Source of the DNA: Penicillus capitatus | Lineage: Eukaryota; Chlorophyta | Reading direction: 5' to 3' | DNA length: 64,000 nucleotides | NCBI GenBank assembly: GCA_965649825.1 | Contig: OZ287697.1 | Coordinates: forward strand, 186,001 to 250,000 | Shown: positions 22,516-31,522 of the stretch, in pieces | Layout: each line of letters begins with the position of its first letter | How positions within the stretch are numbered: the first letter of the stretch is position 1 | Translations under genes and position numbers: made by a program | The notes under the pieces: model-generated | Databases searched by the model: none | Seen by the model: the letters and a program-made list of their open reading frames with translations, nothing else | Told to the model about the DNA's origin: nothing

Positions 22516-24121
22516 CTAAGCGGATCTCAGCTTGAGGTGCATCCAGATTCCATCGATAGCTTCGATGACAATGTTGTTGCGAGCATTCATCATAAGATCG
22601 TCGAAAGGAATGGTCAAAGAGAACGTGTATCTCTGGACCAGACGGAGTATGGCGAGACGTAATTCCATCATCGCCAGTCGCTGACCAATGCAGTCTCGTG
22701 GCCCGCTCGAGAATCCAAGGTAATGCTTGAGCGACAGGTCCTCTCCAGTCAACCACCTTTCCGGCTTGAAGGTCGCCGCGTCCTCCCAGTCATCCTCTGA
22801 ATGCATCCACCTGTTACCAGGCAGTGCTATCTGAGTGCCCTTTGGAACGCGGTAGCCCGAAACGGTAGTATCCTTGGTGGTGATGCGATGAAAACTGCCG
22901 ATGATGACGGTGCAGATTCTCATGCCTTCCTTAACAACTGCCGTGAGATATGGCAAGTCGGCCAGATCCTCGAAAGTCACTTTCCTTGCTCCAGGCTCAT
23001 GCAATCCGTTCTCTTTCAGGTGCTGCAGAATTTTATCTGTGACGCGTGGATTATCTGCCAGCAAGGCCAGGATCCATGCCAACTGGTGTCCCGTAGAGTC
23101 CATTCCGCCGACCACCATCGAAGCCAACTCGGACCTAAAGTCCTTGTACGGCAGCTTCTTGCCAGTTTCCGGATCCACGAATGTCCGCAACGCATGCCAC
23201 ATTGGCAACTCTCCTGCTGGAGGATCCTCTTTCTTCAGAACATCTTCAGCGATCTTATCCCATTCAGCCGTGAGCAGACGGATATTCTCCTTCTGTGCCT
23301 TGGCCACCAAAGATCGAGGGAAGAGGGTGCAGTACAGTTTCTTGAGAGGATTGAGAATGCCGTCCATGACAATGTATCCCACCTCAATCAAGAGCCTGTG
23401 CAGATCCTTGCTGCCATCCAAGCCGCCGAAGTTCTCATCGAAAGCGACCTGTCCGATCACATCGAGTGTGAAGCTCACACAGAGATGCTGCACGTCCACG
23501 GAGCCTTTCTCTCTTGCCGAATCGATTCGGTCGAACAACTGATCGATCACACTGTTTACCTTCGGCACCATGATCTTGAGATTTGCAGAATCCATCGTCG
23601 AGGAATAACAACGGCGAAGGGCTTTGACAAAGGAAGTCGTCGCTTGGACGGTCGATAAGGTCTTGACGTTAGGATCTCCACCAGACATCTGCAAACAGAA
23701 GCGTCGACCGGGGGGCGGCACATTACAAGAAGAATCGCACATTGTATATACCGTCCAGGGTATGTTTGAGGAGCACGTCTGTCTTGGAAAAGAGCACGGA
23801 CTTTGCAAACTTCATGTCCTTGACATAGAGAACTGAAAGTCCCGGGAGATTCACCTGAGGCACGCGGATACAAAGTGCGTTCAGCTGCGCGCTGTTTTGC
23901 GGTACCTTCATGATGTTTGGCCAGCCGAGACGTTTCCACCAGTAGGCACGGGCATAAGTGAGTTCCTTTTCGCCTTTTGAACCCACGAAGAGAAAAGCGT
24001 GTCCCAGAAGCGGCCACCCGGGCGGCGACGGTATCTTGTGAAGGTCATACCTCCACCTCATCCAGAGCATGCGCGTGAACAGAAAGGCCAGTAGTAAGGC
24101 CGCTAAACATTGGAAGAACAT
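22516..24121 (-). CDS. Cytochrome P450 #6
   Basis: Predicted 500-aa P450, closest to #7. Exons are 23906-24121, 23741-23854 and 22516-23688; introns are 51 and 52 bp. Exon 2 has 38 codons, two fewer than most paralogues, a feature shared with #7. The N-terminal anchor MFFQCLAALLLAFLFTRML is followed by RWRYDLHKIPSPPGWPLLGH and then YARAYWWKRLGWP, also shared only with #7. The I-helix is GGMDSTGHQLAW, with Ser in place of the catalytic Thr; the K-helix is KEGMR, with PERW and haem loop FSSGPRDCIGQRLAMMELR. The pair #6/#7 forms a distinct subfamily within the array. Exon 2's donor was chosen to keep phase 0 and match #7. Confidence 0.94.
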
Positions 24122-24644
24122 AATACGCTATCAACGATGCGTCGACGTTCGCATATAGAACAGCGCTAAATGCATCGGTCGCTGTCTGACTGCCGCCTGT
24201 CCGACGTGTCGGACAGGAGGGCCGATTTGCTCATACGTCACAATCGCCTTCCGTTAGACATTTGTTGGAGGGGTACACGCTCTGAAAAACGGTAAGGCGA
24301 TCTTCCATCTCGAGTCTCGCAGTAGAAACAAGTCTTCGCTCCAGGATGATGGATTTGATGCCATTCTGTCATCAGAATCCATCTGCATTGTTGAAGGACC
24401 TTCGTGATCTGAATCCTGCACACATTTGTGCTCAGCTATAGCGACGAACGAATGTGACGTATCCATCAATGCCTCGCATTCAGGCCACCTCTCTATCCAG
24501 ACAAGGCTGGCGATGAGCATCATATTTGTCCAAAGTGTACTACATAGAAACAAAAGGGGTTTGCTCATGGGCATGTCATGAGCACCACGAAAAAGTCCGT
24601 TTCTGCAAATATACTCCAAAAGAAGACAGAGCCCACGTTTTTGT
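24122..24644. other. Spacer between P450 #6 and #7
   Basis: 523 bp holding the #6 promoter side (with the inverted repeat at 24196-24217) and the 3' flank of #7. No other gene is seen. Confidence 0.45.
24196..24217. promoter_or_regulatory. Perfect inverted repeat upstream of P450 #6
   Basis: CCTGTCCGAC GT GTCGGACAGG: 10-bp arms and a 2-bp centre, 75-96 bp upstream of the #6 start codon. The position and symmetry fit a dimeric regulator site. It was not seen upstream of the other P450s. It could be chance or a small hairpin. Confidence 0.35.
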
Positions 24645-27600
24645 TCACTTCACCCTTGGATGGATCTTTATCCAAATGCCGTCCATTGATTCAGTGACCA
24701 GGCTATTCCGAGCCCTCATCATGAGATCGCCGAAAGGAATGGTTAACGACAATGTGTAATGTTCGACCAAACGGACGACGGCCAATCGCATCTGCAGCAG
24801 CGCCAATCGCTGTCCGACGCAGTCCCTTGGTCCATGCGAAAATCCGAGATAGTGTTTCTGAGATGTGTCCTCTCCATTCAACCATCGCTCCGGTCTAAAC
24901 TCCTTTGGACTTTTCCAATCGTCTTCTGCATCTAGCCATCGGTTACTGGCCAGAGCGATCTCAGTGCCGGGTGGCACACGATATCCCAGGACGTCCATGT
25001 CCTTTGTGGTGACGCGTGCAAAGGTCCCGGTAATCACATCGCAGATCCTCGTGCCTTCCTTCACGACGGCATACAGGTACGGCAAATCTGTTAGATTCTC
25101 CATACGGATCTCTCGCGCAGCTGATCCACTGGGTCCCTTATCCTTCAACTCCTTCAGAATGTTCTCAACGACGTGGGGATGAGAAGCCAGTAATGCGAGA
25201 ATCCATGCCAGTTGATGACCTGTCGTGTCCATTCCTGTCGTCACAACCGAAGCAACCTCCGCCCTCAGATTCTCGTACGAGATTGCTTTTCCGGTATCGG
25301 GATCAATCAGCGATCTTATCGTATGCCAGAAAGGCATTTCTCCTTGAGGCGGATCGTCTCTGCTCAGTACATCTTCCGTCACTCTGTCCCACTCGGCAGT
25401 GAGATCATCGATCATTGACTTCCGCAGCCGAGACATCGGAGTAAACGGAAAGAACGTGCAGTATAGTAATTTCAATGGGTTCACCTCTTCTTCGACAGCA
25501 AGGCGCCCCACTTCGATCAAATGTCGATGCAGATCTCGACTGCCGTCGAGTCCACCAGCGTTGACATCCAAAGCGACGCGACCAATGATATCCAATGTAA
25601 ATCTTGTGCAGAGTTGCTGCATATCTACTGCTCCATTGCTCCTTTCTGCTTCGATGCAGTCGATCATCTGATCGATGATGTCATGTGTCATTGGTATGGC
25701 GAGTTTCAGGTGTTTTGTATCGAAGGCTGTAAGGAAGCATTGACGAATGGCTCGGACAAAGGGCGTCGTTTTGGTGATGTTGAACAGATTCTTGGTACCG
25801 CTACCCCCGATCATCTGTCACATCAAAGAGTTTTGGCATAAACATACCAAACAGGATTCGATACTAACGATCTGGGCAGAGCTGAGGGTGACCTTCGGCA
25901 GCGCGCTTCTCTTCGACAGAAGAACGGATTTGGCGAAGTCCATGTCTCTGACAAAGAGTACCACCCGTCCGAAAAAGTTCAGCTGTGAAATTGTTCGCGA
26001 TCAGTGTAGGAAATGAACATCTAACTGTCATCTGTGTAACCACCGGAAGCGGTGGAGCCGTCACATAACCATCCAGGCGCGCCGACCATCGGTCGCGACG
26101 GATGTCGGCTCTCGACCTAACTTCCCCATAACGTAAGGGGTGTGGTTATGCTGCATGCACTAGGAGTTCGCAGCTGTTAGGACGTAAGGTTAGGAAGTCC
26201 ATAACCACCCTGGGTATATAAGGTCGACATTTCACCTTGTAACAACTCCTATTCGTATTGCCTCAAATCTGATTGCGTTTCTGTCGTGACGTTGCGCGAA
26301 GACTCGACTATCGTCTGAACCACTCTTACATACGATTCCCTACATTTGGTGGACCTCCGGGGCAACTGTCGAGCGTTTCCTATCGCTTCTGACGCAGCAT
26401 GCGCATCGAGTCGATTGCCTTCCCGCGTTACGATGGACGCACTGACCCTAGGAGATGGGTCAGCAAGATGACCTCGCTCTTCCGCCTGCAGCAAATAGAG
26501 GACCAGCCCGGGACGCGAGCCGAAATCGCAGTCACCTTGCTTGACGGACCAGCCGCGGATTGGGCTGAACTGCACCATGACGCCGACGCCCATCTGAATA
26601 TCGACTGGGCCGATTGGAGTCAGCTGGTGATCGACCGTTTTGTTCGCGACCAGGACCCTGACCGCGCCAGAGACCAGCTCAGACACATCTTCCAGAAGCG
26701 ACGGGAATCCTTGATCGCGTACGCTGAGCGCTTCGCCTTGATGTGTTCTAGAGCTCAGCCTGCTGTCGACCCAGACGATTACTACAAGTACTGGCTGAGA
26801 GGCCTCCGGAATGACCGCGCGGCAGAATACGCATTCACTCGACTTGCTGCAAGCAACAACGCGCCAACCTACGAATATGCCGTTCGCTATGCGAAGTACG
26901 CGACGGAGGCGCGCAAGAATGTCCGAGGGTACGAGGAGACCGACGAAGAGGAAGACGAACCTGAACCTCAACATGAAAATCGTAACCATCCGACGGTCCT
27001 CAAGGAGAACGGAGCTCGTCGCCTTGCGAAGACAGGGCGAAGAACCACAACCATCGTGGCTGAGGAACCGGCGGCGGATGACTCCGAAGACGAAGAACTC
27101 CGTCAACTCATCTCCGGACTGACAGGCCTGCTTGCGAAGAGGCAGGAAAAGCGACGCGCAAGACGCGCAGAATGCAACGCGTCTCGCTTCGTTGAGTCTG
27201 TGTCCGAGGATGAAGACAACGAGGGGGCTGAAGCAACCGCCAGAATGGCGGATGAAGATGAGCAGCAACCCAGTAAGCGACGCCGAGGTGCGCCAGGGAA
27301 GAAAGCGCGAAAGCCGCGCAAGAAACCTGAACTTGACCGAGAATGGGCGGACTATGCTGCGCAAGCATGGGCCATTCCACTGCGTTTCCTGAAAGGACGC
27401 AGCAAACGTGAGGTGTACTCCCAAGTGATACTGGCGCTGAGAGACGCGTTCGGTTTCACTCCAAAGCCCAAAAAGAAGAAGGGCGAAGATGAGCCTTCTG
27501 CTTCAGCACCACCGCAGCAGACCGACGTGTATATGGAACCGGCAGCGCAACAACCGCAAGGACCGCAACCGTACCAAGCCACCCTCGCGCAAAAACGAGG

Positions 27601-30600
27601 CGGCAGGGACTGGCTCGAGCGATGCAAGGTATTCGTCGCAGGGCAGTTCGTGCCCAAGGTGATTGTAGACCCTGGCTCCTCGAACTCCATAATGGATGCG
27701 GAGTTCGCCCGTCAATTCCGCATCAAGCACACTACGCCCAGCCAAGGAACGTTACTGCTTGCGGATGGTTCTGTCCAGAAACCGCTAGGACGCACTGACG
27801 AAGTTCGCGTCGAAGTGGGCGGTGTTTGGATACATCAAGCTTTCAGTGTCCTGCCGACGAAGAATTCATATGACATTCTTCTCGGTACGGACTGGCTGCG
27901 CACCGTCCGCAGCCGAGCCGACTTCGAAGAAGGAACGTATACCTTCGGAGTGAAGAAGCGCATTACGGTCGTGCCGAGGTGGCGCAAACTGTTTTTCGCG
28001 AAAAAGCAACCCACAGCAGTTGAAGACGATACCTCCGATGCCAGCAGCGAATCCGATATGGCCGCTGCATTGGAGGAGTTGATCGAGCAAATGCAAGCCC
28101 TCGCCAGCGATAGCGAGAGTGAGGACGAGGACGAATGCTTCCTTGCACTGAGCGACCAGGTGCTTGGCGAATTGCACGTCAACCCGAAATTGAAGCCTGA
28201 GGTGCTTTCGGATATCCGCTCTCTCGTCAGTGAATACGTAGACTGTTTTGCATTAACCTTTCAAGACATGGTCAGGACGCCTTTAATGCAATTCGAGATC
28301 GAGTTGCGTCAAGGAGAAGTCGCGAAGCGCTGTGGCCGGACGCGACGCCTGGCGCCAAAAGAAACTGAGTTCGTCAAGGCACAAATTGACGAGCTGCTTG
28401 AAGCCAAGCTAATCATCCCTTGGGAAGAGGCCGCGAGAAAATATGGCTGCCCAAAACGCAAGGATCGTTGGCTGTCGCCAATCACCATCGCACCAAAGAA
28501 AGACGGTACCTTTCGATTCTGTTGTGCGTACCAGCGCCTCAACGACGCCACCATTCCAGACAAGTTCGTTCTGCCACGAGCGGACGACCTGCTGGACCGC
28601 GTCATGGGTCACGCGTGGTACTCGGCCCTCGATGGATTCAGTGGGTATTACTCCCTTGGGCTGCATCCTGAATCCGTACTAAAGACGGCCTTCGCCACGA
28701 GCTTCGGTGTCTACTGCTGGCTTGTCCTCCCCTTTGGAGTGACGAACGGTCCGGCTGCCTACTCGCGCTTGGTCGAGCAAGTCTATGGCGGATTGGACCG
28801 AGTCGGCGTCTTCATCGACGACGTCTGTTGTGCACACCAAGACGAAACCGGGATCATTGAAGACTTGCGACATGTGTTTCAGCGCTGTCGCAATGGAGGT
28901 CTCCGCCTGAAACCGAAGAAGTGCTTTATTGGCTATCGAGAAGTCGACTTCCTTGGCCACCGGCTGTGCCCAGAAGGGATGAGAATGGATGAAGCCAAAG
29001 TTGAGAAAATCGCAAGGATGCCCTCGCCGACGGACAGAAAACAACTGCAATCTCTTTACGGCATGTTCTCCTATTATCGCCGCTTCCTGAAGAACTTCGC
29101 GGGCGTAAGTGCGCCGATGTCAAGTCTCCTTTCGACACGACGAGACTTCTTGTGGACTCCCGACGCCCAGAAGGCACTGGAGGAGTTGAAGAAGCTCCTT
29201 GTCGACGGAGCGGTTTTGGCGGCAGTCAACGAAGACCTGCCCTTTCTCGTCGACACGGATGCCAGCGCTTACGGAATCGGGGCCGTTTTGTCACAGGAGA
29301 AAGACGGTGAAGAGCGTCCGATCTACTTCTACTCCAGACTCCTAAAGGATGCTGAGACACGATACTCAGCCACCGAGCGAGAAGGATTGGCATTGGTTGC
29401 CGGGCTCAAGAAATTTCGCATCTATGTCTTAGGACGCAAGGTGGTCGCTCGAACCGACCATGCAGCATTGTCACATATGCTGCGCAAAACAGACCTGACG
29501 GGTCGTATTGCCCGTTGGAAGCTCATCTTGTCCGAGTACGACGTCCATTATGTGACGAGGCCCGGAGAGAGACACCGCAACGCTGATGGACTGAGTCGCC
29601 TGGTCGATGAAGATTCGGAACCTCGACCAGTCAATAAAGAAGAGGAATGCGATGAATGTCCAGCGCTCGTGGCCGAAGACGTTGCTTCCGCTTTCCAAGC
29701 CTGCCGCGAGTACGCAGAAATCCTCCCCTCGGTCAACGAACAGGACAGTCGATTTCGGTGGGGTGAGCGCAAACTTTTCTTTGAAGACTTAGATGGACGG
29801 CGCAAGATTTGTCTGCTGCCGAACCAAGTCCGCGCAGTCGTCGGTGAAGAACACTGCGTCGGACACTTTTCTGCCGAAATAACATTACAACGAGTAAGGC
29901 AAAGATATTGGTTTCCGAAGATGCGCAAGCAAGTACAAGATCTCGTGAAGACCTGCCAAACCTGCCAGTTATTCGGTTCCAAGCCCCCCATCCGTAGCAC
30001 TATCCCCATTGCCATCGAAGAACCATGGGAGCTGGTCGAGTTGGACACGGTCGTCGGCTTGCCGGCGACGCCGAGGAAGGCAGTAGGGTTCGTCACGGCG
30101 ATCGACTGCTTCACAGGATTCGTAATAACAGATGCATTGACGTCCTTGGGAGCTGCGAAGACCCTCAAGTTCTTTATCAATAAAGTTGTTTGCGCTTGGG
30201 GCGTGCCGCAGAGAATCCTGACGGACAACGGGACGGAGTTCCAAGGTGTCTTTGGTGAGACGGTGAAGAATCTCGGGATCGAGCATCGATGGTCGACGCC
30301 ACGATACCCCCGCAGCCATGGCAAAGTCGAGAACGTACAACGCCTCGTCCTTGACCGCCTGAGGAAGTGCCAGAATCCGAGAAGCTGGGACGAGAACCTC
30401 CCGGCTGCGACGTTTGCTGTGAACGCACGACGAGGCAAGTTCCTGTCGCCACTCGAACTTCTCACAGGGGTCGTGCCGAAAAGCCGCACTGAAGTGAATC
30501 TGTTAGCCGGCGAGAGCAAAGGGGATGCAGAGCCCTTGCAGACCGCCCTTGCAGACCGTCTGACCGATCTTGCGCTTTGTCGCGAGCGTTTTCGTGACTC

Positions 30601-31522
30601 TGCGAGGAAGATCCGCGAGTCCTGGACTGCAGAAGCCGCGATCCCACGCATCGAGCCTGGGAAAGAGGTCCGCGTCTATCGACTTGAAGACCACGGGAAA
30701 CTCGAAGCAGCGTTCGAGAAAGGTGTCGTGACGTGGTGGGGGAATCAAGGAGCTTGCAGAGTACGGGTCGATGGCCGCATGAAGAGAGTACCGCAGTTCT
30801 GCGTGAAGCCGTGGATCGCTCCCCAATAAAGTTTTAATAACGCTCAATGGTTCTACCTTTTACCCGAGTTTTGTGTTTCGTTCATTCTGTCACTTAAACG
30901 TCGGGACCTGACGTGTTAAGTGAGGAGGAGTCACTGTAGGAAATGAACATCTAACTGTCATCTGTGTAACCACCGGAAGCGGTGGAGCCGTCACATAACC
31001 ATCCAGGCGCGCCGACCATCGGTCGCGACGGATGTCGGCTCTCGACCTAACTTCCCCATAACGTAAGGGGTGTGGTTATGCTGCATGCACTAGGAGTTCG
31101 CAGCTGTTAGGACGTAAGGTTAGGAAGTCCATAACCACCCTGGGTATATAAGGTCGACATTTCACCTTGTAACAACTCCTATTCGTATTGCCTCAAATCT
31201 GATTGCGTTTCTGTCGTGACGTTGCGCGAAGACTCGACTATCGTCTGAACCACTCTTACATACGATTCCCTACAATCAGCTTTGTGGAAGAAAGGGCGTT
31301 TGGTGATACCTTTATGATCTTTGGCCAGCCGAGACGCTTCCACCAGTAGGCGCGTACGTACGTGATCTCTTTTGCGCCGCTGCCGCCGAGGAAGAGCAGC
31401 GTGTGGCCGAGTAGAGGCCACTCGGGCGGGGAGGGTATTTTGTGAATGTCGTACTTCCACCGTACCCAAAGCGCTCTCGCGCAAAGAATGGCCACGAAGG
31501 CAACAAAGAGTTGCAGAAGCAT
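24645..31522 (-). CDS. Cytochrome P450 #7, first intron invaded by a Ty3/gypsy element
   Basis: Predicted 498-aa P450. Exons are 31310-31522, 25869-25982 and 24645-25814. Intron 2 is 54 bp; intron 1 is 5,327 bp because a complete LTR retrotransposon (26005-31274) sits in it. Removing the element and one 5-bp target copy leaves a 52-bp intron, GTATCA to CACAG, as in the sister genes. The coding exons are unbroken. The anchor is MLLQLFVAFVAILCARAL, the hinge IPSPPEWPLLGH, the I-helix TGMDTTGHQLAW, the K-helix KEGTR, with PERW and haem loop FSHGPRDCVGQ. The element is antisense to the gene. Whether splicing across it still works is unknown, so the gene may be silenced or reduced rather than dead. 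Confidence 0.85.
26005..26344 (+). repeat. 5' LTR of the Ty3/gypsy element
   Basis: 340 bp, starting TGTAGG and ending CTACA (TG...CA). Contains GGGTATATAAGG at about 26213, a TATA box roughly 125 bp before the LTR end, so transcription should start inside the LTR. Confidence 0.95.
26347..26364 (+). other. Putative primer-binding site
   Basis: TGGTGGACCTCCGGGGCA starts two bases after the LTR. TGG matches the CCA end of a tRNA. The priming tRNA cannot be named without the host tRNA set. Confidence 0.5.
26399..30829 (+). CDS. Gag-Pol polyprotein of the Ty3/gypsy element
   Basis: One uninterrupted frame of 1,476 aa. Residues about 1-170 are a retrotransposon Gag domain. Residues about 180-370 are an acidic/basic low-complexity linker with no CCHC zinc knuckle. 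The aspartic protease site near 424 reads VDPGSS instead of DTGA/DSGA. The reverse transcriptase spans about 640-830, with active site FIDD near 803. RNase H (VDTDASAYGIG) is near 947. The integrase has an HHCC zinc-binding region near 1150 (HCVGH, then CQTCQ) and DDE residues near 1214 (ELDTV), 1274 (TDNGTEF) and 1309 (GKVEN). There is no stop or frameshift between gag and pol, so Gag:Pol ratio must be set in some other way. The start ATG is the first in frame after the primer site. An AATAAA overlaps the stop codon. Confidence 0.95.
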   Translation: MRIESIAFPRYDGRTDPRRWVSKMTSLFRLQQIEDQPGTRAEIAVTLLDGPAADWAELHHDADAHLNIDWADWSQLVIDRFVRDQDPDRARDQLRHIFQKRRESLIAYAERFALMCSRAQPAVDPDDYYKYWLRGLRNDRAAEYAFTRLAASNNAPTYEYAVRYAKYATEARKNVRGYEETDEEEDEPEPQHENRNHPTVLKENGARRLAKTGRRTTTIVAEEPAADDSEDEELRQLISGLTGLLAKRQEKRRARRAECNASRFVESVSEDEDNEGAEATARMADEDEQQPSKRRRGAPGKKARKPRKKPELDREWADYAAQAWAIPLRFLKGRSKREVYSQVILALRDAFGFTPKPKKKKGEDEPSASAPPQQTDVYMEPAAQQPQGPQPYQATLAQKRGGRDWLERCKVFVAGQFVPKVIVDPGSSNSIMDAEFARQFRIKHTTPSQGTLLLADGSVQKPLGRTDEVRVEVGGVWIHQAFSVLPTKNSYDILLGTDWLRTVRSRADFEEGTYTFGVKKRITVVPRWRKLFFAKKQPTAVEDDTSDASSESDMAAALEELIEQMQALASDSESEDEDECFLALSDQVLGELHVNPKLKPEVLSDIRSLVSEYVDCFALTFQDMVRTPLMQFEIELRQGEVAKRCGRTRRLAPKETEFVKAQIDELLEAKLIIPWEEAARKYGCPKRKDRWLSPITIAPKKDGTFRFCCAYQRLNDATIPDKFVLPRADDLLDRVMGHAWYSALDGFSGYYSLGLHPESVLKTAFATSFGVYCWLVLPFGVTNGPAAYSRLVEQVYGGLDRVGVFIDDVCCAHQDETGIIEDLRHVFQRCRNGGLRLKPKKCFIGYREVDFLGHRLCPEGMRMDEAKVEKIARMPSPTDRKQLQSLYGMFSYYRRFLKNFAGVSAPMSSLLSTRRDFLWTPDAQKALEELKKLLVDGAVLAAVNEDLPFLVDTDASAYGIGAVLSQEKDGEERPIYFYSRLLKDAETRYSATEREGLALVAGLKKFRIYVLGRKVVARTDHAALSHMLRKTDLTGRIARWKLILSEYDVHYVTRPGERHRNADGLSRLVDEDSEPRPVNKEEECDECPALVAEDVASAFQACREYAEILPSVNEQDSRFRWGERKLFFEDLDGRRKICLLPNQVRAVVGEEHCVGHFSAEITLQRVRQRYWFPKMRKQVQDLVKTCQTCQLFGSKPPIRSTIPIAIEEPWELVELDTVVGLPATPRKAVGFVTAIDCFTGFVITDALTSLGAAKTLKFFINKVVCAWGVPQRILTDNGTEFQGVFGETVKNLGIEHRWSTPRYPRSHGKVENVQRLVLDRLRKCQNPRSWDENLPAATFAVNARRGKFLSPLELLTGVVPKSRTEVNLLAGESKGDAEPLQTALADRLTDLALCRERFRDSARKIRESWTAEAAIPRIEPGKEVRVYRLEDHGKLEAAFEKGVVTWWGNQGACRVRVDGRMKRVPQFCVKPWIAPQ
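30918..30930 (+). other. Polypurine tract
   Basis: AAGTGAGGAGGAG four bases upstream of the 3' LTR, in the position expected for the plus-strand primer. One pyrimidine interrupts the run. Confidence 0.6.
30935..31274 (+). repeat. 3' LTR of the Ty3/gypsy element
   Basis: 340 bp, apparently identical to the 5' LTR, and followed by the target duplication ATCAG. Confidence 0.95.

Larger units (their letters stand above)
26005..31274 (+). mobile_element. Complete Ty3/gypsy LTR retrotransposon
   Basis: 5,270 bp between 340-bp LTRs that look identical base for base, flanked by ATCAG on both sides (26000-26004 and 31275-31279). A primer-binding-like TGG start and a polypurine tract are present. The single 1,476-codon gag-pol frame has the order gag, protease, reverse transcriptase, RNase H, integrase, which defines the Ty3/gypsy (Metaviridae) type. 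Identical LTRs and an open frame imply very recent insertion and possible activity. A diverged solo LTR of the same family lies at 32778-33100. Confidence 0.96.

Noticed and set aside
26249-27424. 391-codon minus-strand open frame
   Set aside because: It is antisense to LTR and gag and is a by-product of gag codon composition; no domain.
29548-30651. 367-codon minus-strand open frame
   Set aside because: Antisense shadow of the integrase region of the Ty3/gypsy pol.
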